This document shows positions 18,728 through 26,980 of a stretch of DNA of 64,000 bases, in pieces (within the stretch, counting starts at the first letter, position 1; each line of letters starts with the position of its first letter). The stretch is from DATAXS01 sp036266715. GTDB lineage: Bacteria; Patescibacteriota; Minisyncoccia; UBA6257; 2-01-FULL-56-20. The stretch covers positions 11,568 through 75,567 of the forward strand of contig DATAXS010000006.1 in NCBI GenBank assembly GCA_036266715.1. The letters run 5' to 3'. Both the position numbers and the translations under genes were made by a program. The notes under the pieces are model-generated. The model made no database searches. It was given only the letters and a program-made list of their open reading frames with translations, and had not been told where the DNA came from.

Positions 18728-18997
18728 TTACGTCCTTACCCGGAAGGTCAGTGCCGTTCGGGGTTGTGCCCGAGAAAGCATGACGAACGGTGTCAGGAAC
18801 GCGGCGATGATCGCGCAGACATACAGCATGAACATGAATTCTGCGAACATGACCACGGCCGCAGAAAATGCCCATCGGTGAGAAACGGCATACAGCGAGG
18901 CGGCGAATGGTGACCAGGTGAGCACCAAAGCCAACACGAAAACTACGTCGAGAACCATGTCCCAAAAGGTGAATCTCGGGATTCGGGGAGCGTCCAT
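18728..18997 (-). CDS. small membrane protein, unknown function
   Basis: 89 residues with two hydrophobic segments (about 14-36 and 46-72). I do not recognise the family. The gene is well supported by its signals: a strong GGAGGT Shine-Dalgarno site 5 nt before the ATG, a TTGACA-N17-TAGACT promoter upstream, and a terminator right after the stop. That set of full bacterial signals is unusual in this window, where most genes lack a Shine-Dalgarno site. Confidence 0.7.
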   Translation of the reverse strand: MDAPRIPRFTFWDMVLDVVFVLALVLTWSPFAASLYAVSHRWAFSAAVVMFAEFMFMLYVCAIIAAFLTPFVMLSRAQPRTALTFRVRT

Positions 18998-19043
18998 GTC
19001 TTACCTCCGTTGCGTTCAGGGTTGACTACGCAGTGCTAGATTC

Positions 19044-19072
19044 AGTCTAATATATTTTTAATACCTTGTCAA
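19044..19072 (-). promoter_or_regulatory. promoter of the small membrane protein gene
   Basis: On the minus strand TTGACA (19067-19072), 17 bp, TAGACT (19044-19049). The -35 box overlaps the stop codon of the upstream FnIII gene (19069). Confidence 0.75.
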
Positions 19073-20658
19073 CTTCCGTTGAGTGCCGCGCGGGTCCTTG
19101 GGCCTACGGAGCCCCAGCCCGTGGTTCCCGGGTTCCCCGAACAAATGATCGCTTGGGCGCACTGGAATTGCTCTACCGCTTTTTGGGTCAGTGCGCCAAA
19201 ATAGCCCGTGTCGTATCCTTGCCCAAGGTATCCGTCCTCAATAAGGAATATTTGCAAGTTTTTTACGGCGTTATTACTGAGGCCAAAGTAGAGTGCGGTG
19301 CTGAAATAGAATAATGGCGGCGTGGCGATCGTAGTGTTGTTTGTGGTGCCGGAATTCGGACTCGGGGTAGCTGGGGACGTCGGTGTGGGAGTGAGATAGA
19401 GGTTATTTATAGAAACGGGTGGTGGAGTGGCTGCCGGGGTTGGGGTTGTGACGGGATTTTGTGCGAGCGTGGTGGCCGAGACGGTATTGGGCGCCGAGAT
19501 GTTGCCCGATGCGTCATATGCCTGGACGGTGTAGGAATATGTGGTGTCGGTGGCGAGGCCGGTATCTTGATATGAGGTCGAGGTTGCGGAGCCAAGTGCG
19601 GCGATCTCGCCCCCGTTCCGGTCAAGATAATATCCCACGACTCCCACGTTGTCCGTGGACGCCTGCCAGGTGAGATCTATTTCCGAAGCGGAAACCGGGG
19701 TGGCGTAAAAATAATGGGGGATGGAGGGCGGCGTCGTGTCCGCCGCGAGTGTAGCTGCTTGTACAAGGTAACTTTGTGCGGAGACGTTCCCTGCCGCATC
19801 AAACGCGGCGACGGTATATGCGTACGTGGTTGCCGGGGAAAGGCCGGTGCTCGCGTAGGCGGTCGGCGTGGAAGAAACGGTGGCGATCTCCGCGCTGTTC
19901 AGATATATATAGTAGCCCACGACTCCCACATTGTCCGTGGACGCCTGCCAGGTGAGATCTATTTCCGTGGGGGACTTTACCGCGAGATGCAGCAGGGAAG
20001 GCATCGAAGGAGGCGTGAGGTCGGACAGGGTGCTCGCGTGCATCGTTTGCGAGGTAGCAGTGTTCCCGGCCGCATCAAACGCCACAAGCGCATAGGTAAA
20101 AGAATTGCCCGGCAAAAGTCCCACGTCGTCATACGTGGTTCCCGAAATCGGAGTTGGGAGAGGGACTTTGTTGCCGTTTCTGTAGAGATAATATCCCACT
20201 ACGCCAATATTGTCCGTGGAAGCAGTCCATGTGAGCATCACGGAAGAGGTCGCCGGCACGAGCGAGATCCAGACGGGCGCGGTGGGCGGGGTGACATCTT
20301 TTATGATGGTGACGGGTGCGGACGCCGTCGATTGCGGTGACATTGCGCCTGCCGCGGTAAACGCGGCAACGGTATAGGTGTAGGTGCCGGGCGGAGCGGT
20401 ATCAATGATATTCGCGTTCGGCGTTTCCGTGACGAATCCGCCATTACGATAAACGTAATATCCCACGACGGCGCTGTCCGTAGATGCCGCCCACGAAACA
20501 CTGACTTGCTGGAGCGGCACGGTGGGACTCGCCGAAACGCTCGTTGGTGCGGCCGGCACGGCGCTCACGGACTGTGCCTGCGCAAGGCCGGCAGCGGTAA
20601 AGAGGACAAAAAGCCCCGCGAGGGAAAGGACCAAAAGCGTTTTTCTTCGGCCGCTCAT
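19069..20658 (-). CDS. secreted protein with four FnIII domains and a C-terminal peptidoglycan-binding domain
   Basis: 529 residues from the ATG at 20658, where a signal peptide begins. A longer ORF start at 20739 would overlap the divergent ABC gene. Four fibronectin type III domains follow (about 30-380), each with the core V-x-L-x-W-x-A-S-T-D-N-x-G-V-V-G-Y-Y-x-Y/D-R-N-G. A Pro/Thr-rich linker leads to a PG_binding_1-like domain (NNAVKNLQIFLIEDGYLGQGYDTG, GYFGALTQKAVEQFQ, VGPRTRAALN). A surface protein held to the wall by the last domain is likely. The -10 box TATAAT (20666-20671) lies 7 nt before the start, so the mRNA would be leaderless. Confidence 0.85.
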   Translation of the reverse strand: MSGRRKTLLVLSLAGLFVLFTAAGLAQAQSVSAVPAAPTSVSASPTVPLQQVSVSWAASTDSAVVGYYVYRNGGFVTETPNANIIDTAPPGTYTYTVAAFTAAGAMSPQSTASAPVTIIKDVTPPTAPVWISLVPATSSVMLTWTASTDNIGVVGYYLYRNGNKVPLPTPISGTTYDDVGLLPGNSFTYALVAFDAAGNTATSQTMHASTLSDLTPPSMPSLLHLAVKSPTEIDLTWQASTDNVGVVGYYIYLNSAEIATVSSTPTAYASTGLSPATTYAYTVAAFDAAGNVSAQSYLVQAATLAADTTPPSIPHYFYATPVSASEIDLTWQASTDNVGVVGYYLDRNGGEIAALGSATSTSYQDTGLATDTTYSYTVQAYDASGNISAPNTVSATTLAQNPVTTPTPAATPPPVSINNLYLTPTPTSPATPSPNSGTTNNTTIATPPLFYFSTALYFGLSNNAVKNLQIFLIEDGYLGQGYDTGYFGALTQKAVEQFQCAQAIICSGNPGTTGWGSVGPRTRAALNGS

Positions 20659-20708
20659 TGCTTTTATTATAGCAAACACGGTTTCTGCTATGATTAGAAT
20701 AAACGACA

Positions 20709-21437
20709 ATGGATATTTTGAAGGTTGAGAACCTGACAAAGCGTTTCGGAGATGCGGTCGCGGTAAAAGGCGTTTCGCTCGCCATAGAACGCGGCAAAGT
20801 GTATGCGCTCATTGGGCCGAACGGGTCGGGGAAGACGACGCTCGTAAAGACCGTTGCGGGACTCCTCCATCCTTCGCAGGGAAAAGTTCTCGTGAACGGT
20901 GCGGATGCGGTGCGGGATCCGGTCACGGCCAAAGCGGCAATCGGTTACATTCCGGACGAACCGTCCGTATGGGCCGGCATGACGGGAGAAGAATTTTTAC
21001 ATTTCATCGGTGCGCTCTTCGGCGTGGCGGAAGCCGCGCGGCGGGAACGGATCGCGGCACTCCTCGCAAAATTCCATTTGGCTGGCATAGAAAAAGGTTA
21101 TTTTGAAGATTATTCGCGCGGGAACAAGCAAAAATTCACTATTATCGCGGCGTTGCTCCACGAACCGAAGTTGCTCTTGGTGGATGAGCCGATTGTGGGT
21201 CTGGATCCCGAGAGTGCGGAAATTGCGAAGCACGAATTCCGCGCATTCGCGGACCGCGGCGGAGCGGTGCTCATCGTCACCCACACGCTCACCGTTGCGC
21301 AGGAGATCGCGGATATGATCGGCGTGTTAAAGAACGGGACGCTTGTTGCCTCGGCGCCGTTTGCCGATCTCGTGCGTATGGCCAAGCTTGATACAAAGGC
21401 CGACCTCGTCGCCGTCTATCGCGCGCTTGCGGAGTAA
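20709..21437 (+). CDS. ABC transporter ATP-binding protein
   Basis: 242 residues. Walker A GPNGSGKT (36-43), the signature YSRGNKQK (about 133), Walker B LLLVDEP and the switch histidine in VTHT are present; Q-loop region is degenerate (IPDEPSVW). Similar in type to ABC-2 exporters and to lantibiotic/Na+ exporters. The permease gene starts 8 nt after its stop on the same strand, so the two form one transporter. Substrate unknown. It is divergent from the FnIII gene with 50 bp between starts. Confidence 0.92.
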   Translation: MDILKVENLTKRFGDAVAVKGVSLAIERGKVYALIGPNGSGKTTLVKTVAGLLHPSQGKVLVNGADAVRDPVTAKAAIGYIPDEPSVWAGMTGEEFLHFIGALFGVAEAARRERIAALLAKFHLAGIEKGYFEDYSRGNKQKFTIIAALLHEPKLLLVDEPIVGLDPESAEIAKHEFRAFADRGGAVLIVTHTLTVAQEIADMIGVLKNGTLVASAPFADLVRMAKLDTKADLVAVYRALAE

Positions 21438-21444
21438 CGCACAC

Positions 21445-23145
21445 ATGCCTTCGTTCAGAAAATATCTCAAAACGCAAAAAGTTGCGAAGCTCATCACGAT
21501 CGCGATCTTTCTCGGCGTGCTTTTTGCGGTGGGGTTTGGTATCTATAGTTTTTTCCGCTGGGAGTTCGGGCTCATTGCGCAGGATGCATACCTGCGCGTG
21601 GCGCTCCCGCTCTATTTTTATGAAGGGCTTTTCCTCATCGTTTTTGGGCTGGTCTTTGTGAGCAGTTTTATCACCGGCATGTTTGCGCTCTTCCGCGGGC
21701 GTGACGACATGCTCATCATGGCATCGCCGCGTTACGCGATGGTGTTCAGACGCGCATATTGGCGGACATTTTTACAATCGCTTTGGCCCATCGTGGTCAT
21801 TGTGCTCCCGGCGTTCCTCGGCTCGGCGGCCGTGTTCCCGGTCTCGCTGTGGGGCGGCGTACTTTTCTTTTTGGCCGTTACGTTCCTTACGGGTATGTCC
21901 GTCGCACTCGCACTCGCATTTTTCATTGCCGTTTCCTGCGCGCTCTATCTCGTGCACCGGTTCTTTTTGAAGTATTTTGGCGTGAATGGACTTTTTAGTT
22001 TCGGGTTCGCCGCGTTCATCGGCGTGGTGCTCATTGCGATCGCGCTCGTATGGGGTGCTCTGCACGCATGGTCGGGAGATATTGTATCTTTGTTCGCCCC
22101 GTTTGCCGGCGGTGCGGGCGTGGGCACCATTCTTTCCCGCTTCAGCATCTTCCCGTCGCACCTTGCCACGCTCACGCTTTTTGACGCGCAGGCAGGTTCC
22201 TTCGGCGCGGCCGCGCTTGCCTTGCTCGGCCTCGGCCTTATGTATGTTGTTTGCCTCGCCATGTTGTGGGTCGCGCTGCCGTCATTTCTGCCGCTTTGGC
22301 AGCTTTTCCAGGAAGGCACGTTTGAGGCAAAGAAAGTTACCGTGAGGCACGTTTCTGCAGGTGCGGGCGCGGGCACTGGCCTCGTTCCTTCCGGGTCGTT
22401 CCCGCGCGTGTGGAAGACGCCGCTCGGCGCGCTGTTTGAAAAAGAGGGGATCATGATTTTCCGCGACGGGCGCAGCGCGCTCTGGTTCTTTTTTCTGCTC
22501 GCGCTTTGGATGGTGCAGGTCGTGATGGGATTTTTTATCCGCGCAAATCTTTTGAAGTACAGCGTGAACCTCGCCATGATCGCGGCACAGGTGGAAGCGT
22601 TGGAACTCGCGACCGCGATCTATTTCGTGAGTGCGTTCATCGTGCGATTCGTTTTCCCCGCATTCAGCAGCGAGCGGCGCACGGCGTGGATATTGGGCAC
22701 CGCGCCCATCAGCATAAAGAAAGTATTTTGGGCCAAGCTTTTGTTCTATGTATCCGTGTTCCTGGTGCTTGGCGCCGCGTTTTGCGTCGTGAATCTTTCC
22801 ATCATCCAGATGGCGGTCGCGCAGGCGCTCGCCTTTGCGGTCTTCGCGCTCCTTATTGTGGCGTTCCTCGTGGCGTTCGGTCTCGGCCTCGGTGCCATAT
22901 TCCCGAATTTTGAAAGCGATGATCCGGAAACATTAAGCACCTCATTACCCGGCCTTGGCTTCACCTTCGGCTCGCTTCTTTATGGCGGCTGGGGCGCATA
23001 TCTTTTTTACCGTTTTCTTGCCGGAGGTTCGTTCGCGCCCGTGCTCGGTTTTTATGCGCTCACCGTTGCCCTCACCGTTTTCATTGCCTTCCTTGCCCTG
23101 CGTTCGTTGGGCAAAATAGAATTTGTGAAAGAATACCGCGGGTAA
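21445..23145 (+). CDS. ABC-2-like permease, partner of the upstream ATPase
   Basis: 566 residues from the ATG at 21445; an ORF start at 21343 overlaps the ATPase and is rejected. About twelve hydrophobic segments in two halves with a hydrophilic mid-loop (about 295-345). No catalytic motif. Gene order and 8-nt spacing after the ATP-binding gene make it the membrane subunit of the same exporter. The long single-chain permease resembles large ABC-2/ABC exporter permeases rather than a 250-residue half unit. Confidence 0.8.
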   Translation: MPSFRKYLKTQKVAKLITIAIFLGVLFAVGFGIYSFFRWEFGLIAQDAYLRVALPLYFYEGLFLIVFGLVFVSSFITGMFALFRGRDDMLIMASPRYAMVFRRAYWRTFLQSLWPIVVIVLPAFLGSAAVFPVSLWGGVLFFLAVTFLTGMSVALALAFFIAVSCALYLVHRFFLKYFGVNGLFSFGFAAFIGVVLIAIALVWGALHAWSGDIVSLFAPFAGGAGVGTILSRFSIFPSHLATLTLFDAQAGSFGAAALALLGLGLMYVVCLAMLWVALPSFLPLWQLFQEGTFEAKKVTVRHVSAGAGAGTGLVPSGSFPRVWKTPLGALFEKEGIMIFRDGRSALWFFFLLALWMVQVVMGFFIRANLLKYSVNLAMIAAQVEALELATAIYFVSAFIVRFVFPAFSSERRTAWILGTAPISIKKVFWAKLLFYVSVFLVLGAAFCVVNLSIIQMAVAQALAFAVFALLIVAFLVAFGLGLGAIFPNFESDDPETLSTSLPGLGFTFGSLLYGGWGAYLFYRFLAGGSFAPVLGFYALTVALTVFIAFLALRSLGKIEFVKEYRG

Positions 23146-23184
23146 CGAGATCATTGTGTTCGGTGTTGTAGTATAATAAAGACC

Positions 23185-23586
23185 ATGAGCAACAGACCGA
23201 TACATTTTGAAGTTCAGGCGGACGATGCGGAGCGGGCAAAGAAATTTTATGAGAACGTCCTCGGCTGGAAAATAGAAAAAACCTCCATGCCCGGAGTGGG
23301 CATGGAATATTGGATCATGAAGACGGGCGAAGGTCCGGGGATCGACGGCGGGATGTACCGGCGCAAGGATAATTCCGGGCGCGCGATGAACAGTTTTGAT
23401 TGCACCATTTTAGTGGACGATATGGACAAGGTGATCGCGGCCATTAAGGCGAGCGGCGGGAAGATCCAGGCGTGGGAAGGAAAAGAAAAATGGGAAATGC
23501 AGGGCCTGGGCTGGTTCTCCCGCGCGGTAGACACCGAAGGCAACGTGTTCGGCTTGCTCCAGGCCACCGAGTGGCAGCCGAAATAG
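23185..23586 (+). CDS. VOC-family (glyoxalase/bleomycin-resistance-like) protein
   Basis: 133 residues with two beta-alpha-beta-beta-beta repeats: IHFEVQADDAERAKKFYENVLGW and CTILVDDMDKVIAAIKASGG..DTEGNVFGLLQ. The start H/E and final E positions fit VOC metal ligands. Possible roles range from glyoxalase to antibiotic binding; no substrate can be given. TATAAT (23172-23177) ends 7 nt before the ATG, so the transcript is probably leaderless. The next gene starts 5 nt after its stop. Confidence 0.85.
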   Translation: MSNRPIHFEVQADDAERAKKFYENVLGWKIEKTSMPGVGMEYWIMKTGEGPGIDGGMYRRKDNSGRAMNSFDCTILVDDMDKVIAAIKASGGKIQAWEGKEKWEMQGLGWFSRAVDTEGNVFGLLQATEWQPK

Positions 23587-23591
23587 CTTCC

Positions 23592-24374
23592 ATGGTCACT
23601 AAGGTTCCCGAGGTGACGATCTACTTCTGGATCGTGAAGATCCTCACGACCGCAATGGGGGAGAGCACGTCGGATTATCTTGTGGCACATCTGGATCCCG
23701 CGGTCGCGGTGGGGCTTGGATTTTTGGGATTTATGGTGGCCATGGTGATCCAGTTCTCGGTGCGGAAATATATTGCCTGGGTATATTGGTTCACGGCGCT
23801 CATGGTCGCGGTCTTTGGCACGATGGCCGCAGACGTGCTCCATGTCGGGTTCGGTGTCCCATACGCCGTATCGGCAACTTTTTTCTTGGTTGCCCTCGTC
23901 ATTATTTTTATTGCGTGGTATGCGAGCGAGAAAACGTTATCTATCCACAGCATCTATACCACGAAGCGTGAGGTGTTCTACTGGCTCACGGTGCTTGCGA
24001 CCTTTGCGCTTGGCACGGCGACGGGGGATCTCACAGCCACCACGTGGGGCTTTGGGTATTTGTCGTCGGGGATCCTCTTTGCCATTCTCATCCTATTCGT
24101 CGCCATCTTGCATTACGTTACGAAGGCCATCTTGGGCGCGGAACACCGGCATCAGTCGCGCAATGCGGTTCTCGCGTTCTGGGCCGCCTATATCCTTACG
24201 CGCCCGCTCGGCGCTTCTTTTGCCGATTGGATGGGGAAAGCATCTAGTGCGGGAGGCCTCGGATGGGGCGACGGGCCGGTGAGCCTCGTTCTCTTCATCT
24301 TCATTCTTTGTTTCGTCGCATATCTTGCCGCAACACAAAGAGATGTACAAACAAAGGTGACCGCCCGGTCGTAG
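23592..24374 (+). CDS. DUF347/COG4705-like membrane protein
   Basis: 260 residues from the ATG at 23592. About eight hydrophobic segments, with internal repeats carrying F/Y-W-x-x-K/V-x-L-x-T-x-x-G-E/D-x-x-S/T-D (KVPEVTIYFWIVKILTTAMGESTSD, then REVFYWLTVLATFALGTATGD). This repeat is the hallmark of the DUF347 family of membrane proteins with no established function. Likely co-transcribed with the VOC gene. Confidence 0.8.
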   Translation: MVTKVPEVTIYFWIVKILTTAMGESTSDYLVAHLDPAVAVGLGFLGFMVAMVIQFSVRKYIAWVYWFTALMVAVFGTMAADVLHVGFGVPYAVSATFFLVALVIIFIAWYASEKTLSIHSIYTTKREVFYWLTVLATFALGTATGDLTATTWGFGYLSSGILFAILILFVAILHYVTKAILGAEHRHQSRNAVLAFWAAYILTRPLGASFADWMGKASSAGGLGWGDGPVSLVLFIFILCFVAYLAATQRDVQTKVTARS

Positions 24375-24401
24375 TACTAGCACTAGCGTTACACAAGATT
24401 C

Positions 24402-25037
24402 ATGTCATCCTACAAGGCAATTTTTACCAAAGAGCGAGTGCGGTCACTGCTCGTGGCGCTCATCTTGCTCGCGCTTGCGGTGGTATTCCAGTATTTTGCT
24501 TCGGCATACTCAAACCGCGTGTTGAGCAATTCCGTTCCCGACCTGCTTTTAAATATCTTGCCGATAGTCAACCTTAATTTCCTTATCGTGGAGGGAGCTC
24601 TTTTTGCCATTGCCGGAACCGTCATTTTGCTCTTTTTCAAACCGCGCTATCTTATCTTCGCCCTAAAAGCCGCAGCCATCTTTATTGCCACCCGGGCGGT
24701 ATTCGTATCATTGACGCATCTCGGCATCTACCCGGGACAGATCGGTCCTGACCCTACGGGATTCTTTGATCATCTCTATACCGGGCTCGGCCTGGAGGCA
24801 GGATTCTTTTTTTCGGGCCACACCGGGCTCACGTTCCTCATGGCGCTCATTTTCTGGAAAGAGAAGTTCTGGCGATACGCGTATCTTATCCTGGCTACCG
24901 CCTTCGGCATCGCCGTCCTTCTCGCCCACGTGCATTATTCCATTGACGTTCTTGCCGCGCCGTACATCACCTACAGCATCTTCAAGATGTCACAGTACTT
25001 TTTTAAAGAAGATTACGAGCTGATAAACGCGAAATAG
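24402..25037 (+). CDS. PAP2-like membrane lipid phosphatase/transferase
   Basis: 211 residues with about six membrane segments. FFFSGHTGLTF and HVHYSIDVLAAPY are the C2 and C3 motifs (His and His...Asp) of PAP2 enzymes of the sphingomyelin-synthase-like branch. The lysine/arginine C1 motif is not obvious, which fits that branch. It may dephosphorylate or transfer lipid phosphate head groups. It follows the DUF347 gene by 27 nt. Confidence 0.78.
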   Translation: MSSYKAIFTKERVRSLLVALILLALAVVFQYFASAYSNRVLSNSVPDLLLNILPIVNLNFLIVEGALFAIAGTVILLFFKPRYLIFALKAAAIFIATRAVFVSLTHLGIYPGQIGPDPTGFFDHLYTGLGLEAGFFFSGHTGLTFLMALIFWKEKFWRYAYLILATAFGIAVLLAHVHYSIDVLAAPYITYSIFKMSQYFFKEDYELINAK

Positions 25038-25136
25038 GATTTTGGGGCAAGAATTTTCGCGCCGGGCCTTCAGCGCATTTTCATGTTCAAGGGATAATAA
25101 TGAGCGGATTGGGAAAAGAAACAACTATATATCGTC

Positions 25137-26897
25137 ATGTCGAATGCGCCTCAAGGAGGGTCTGCACCGTCCGCTTTTCGGAAAAAATCAATAATCATTG
25201 GGATTTTCTTCGTGACCATGTCGGGAGTGCTTATGGCGCTCGCCGTGCCATCGCCCGCGTTTGCATCCGTCGCGAACTGGCAAAAAGGAGCGAATATTTT
25301 ACCCGCGAACAACACGGATTTTTCGAGCGCGTCCTTTGAGCAGTCATTGCGCGACCTTGCATCGACGGGCGCCAATTATGTGACACTCGACATCCCGCTT
25401 TACCAAAGCAACATTAATTCGACCGATGTGGGAACGGGCTGGGACACGCCGACGGACCAATCCCTTATCGCCGGCATCCAGTATGCGCATTCCATCGGCC
25501 TGCACGTGATGCTGAAGCTTATGGTCAGCTCAAATGACGGGCAATGGAGCGCCTACATCAATCCTTCCGATCGCACCACGTGGTTTGCAAACTACGATGC
25601 GCTCGTGCTTCATTATGCGCAGCTCGGCCAGGCGAATGGCGTGGAGGAGCTTTGCATTGGCACCGAGCTCATTAGCATGTCGAGCGCGTCGGTAAATCCG
25701 AGCAACACGGGGAATTGGGAATCACTTATCGGCCAGGTCCGCAAAGTGTTTTCCGGCGCGCTTACTTATGATTCAAATTGGGGCGGTCCTGGTTTTACGC
25801 AGGAAGAAACGCAGATCCAATTTTGGTCGGCGCTCGACTTTATCGGGATCTCCGGCTATTTCAACCTGAGCGGCGACGGGTCCGTTTCCGCGCTCATGTC
25901 GAGCTGGGACTCGTGGAACCAAAGTTTGATCGCGCCCCTGTCCGCGCAGTGGGGGAAGCCGATCCTTTTTACGGAACTGGGGTACCAGAGCATTTTTGAC
26001 AGCTACACGGACCCGTGGAACTGGGGCGAAACGGGCAGCCCGAACGTTGCCCAGCAGGCAAACGACTACCAGGCATTCTTCCAATACTGGAACCAGTATT
26101 CTAATTTCGCGGGAGTGGACATTTGGAATTGGTCCAGCGATCCGAACGCGGGAGGCTCAAATGACAGCGGCTACACGCCGCAGAACAAGCCGGCACAATC
26201 CGTAATGGCCCAGTGGTTCGGCCAGTCGGCGCCCGCCGCGCCGCCCGGATTTTCGGCAACCGCATCCGTAACGCCGGGGACGCCTGTTGAGGGGCAGAAT
26301 GCCGGGCTTTCCGTCAATGTTGCGAATTCCGGAGGCGCCGTTTCCGGGGCGAACGTGGACGTGGAAATCTATGATTCCGGCGGAACACAGGTATTCCAGC
26401 AGGTATTTTCGGGGCAGAACTTTGCAGGCGGCGGTTCAGGCACCTATCCCGTCGGATGGACCGCGAACGCGGCGGGGGCTTACACGGTAAAGGTCGGCGT
26501 ATTCAGCGGCGATTGGTCGCAAGAGTACTACTGGGGGAACCAGGTGCTTGCGTTTTCGGTGACCGCGCCGAGCGGTGGAGGCGGTGGCAGCGGGAGTGGG
26601 AGCACAAGCACGATCCAGGTTTGGTGGCCGACCGATGGCGTGACGGTTACGGGAGTCCAGCCGTTCAAAGCGATGCTTGAGAACATGTCCGTGGACAATT
26701 ACTCAATGTACTGGCAGGTTGATGGCGGTCAATTGAATGCAATGCCCTCGAATGAAACCGACTATCCGCACAAGGAAGCGTCCGTCGATGTGTCGCCGTG
26801 GAACTGGCGGGGGAACGGCCCATACGTCGTCACTTTCGTCGCAAAGGATGCAAACGGGCAAACGATCGGAGAGACCTCGGTCAGCATATTTAACTGA
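25137..26897 (+). CDS. secreted TIM-barrel glycoside hydrolase (GH113-like) with two Ig-like modules
   Basis: 586 residues. A signal or anchor helix (about 18-45) is followed by a barrel domain (about 48-365). Its candidate catalytic acids are in CIGTELISM (acid/base, end of strand 4) and LFTELGY (nucleophile, end of strand 7), the arrangement of clan GH-A; overall it looks like GH113-type beta-mannanases or xylanases. Residues about 372-480 form a module homologous to those in the GH6 enzyme (VDVEIYDSGGTQVFQQVFSG, FSGDWSQ). A Gly/Ser linker leads to a second Ig-like domain (WWPTDGVTVTGVQPFKAMLE). Substrate beta-mannan or another beta-glycan is inference. Confidence 0.82.
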   Translation: MSNAPQGGSAPSAFRKKSIIIGIFFVTMSGVLMALAVPSPAFASVANWQKGANILPANNTDFSSASFEQSLRDLASTGANYVTLDIPLYQSNINSTDVGTGWDTPTDQSLIAGIQYAHSIGLHVMLKLMVSSNDGQWSAYINPSDRTTWFANYDALVLHYAQLGQANGVEELCIGTELISMSSASVNPSNTGNWESLIGQVRKVFSGALTYDSNWGGPGFTQEETQIQFWSALDFIGISGYFNLSGDGSVSALMSSWDSWNQSLIAPLSAQWGKPILFTELGYQSIFDSYTDPWNWGETGSPNVAQQANDYQAFFQYWNQYSNFAGVDIWNWSSDPNAGGSNDSGYTPQNKPAQSVMAQWFGQSAPAAPPGFSATASVTPGTPVEGQNAGLSVNVANSGGAVSGANVDVEIYDSGGTQVFQQVFSGQNFAGGGSGTYPVGWTANAAGAYTVKVGVFSGDWSQEYYWGNQVLAFSVTAPSGGGGGSGSGSTSTIQVWWPTDGVTVTGVQPFKAMLENMSVDNYSMYWQVDGGQLNAMPSNETDYPHKEASVDVSPWNWRGNGPYVVTFVAKDANGQTIGETSVSIFN

Positions 26898-26980
26898 AGA
26901 AAATAAGCGGACGATGATCGATTCACTTCATCTTCATCATGAATGTTGGAAAGTAAAAATATTAAAAAATAAATAAAATA

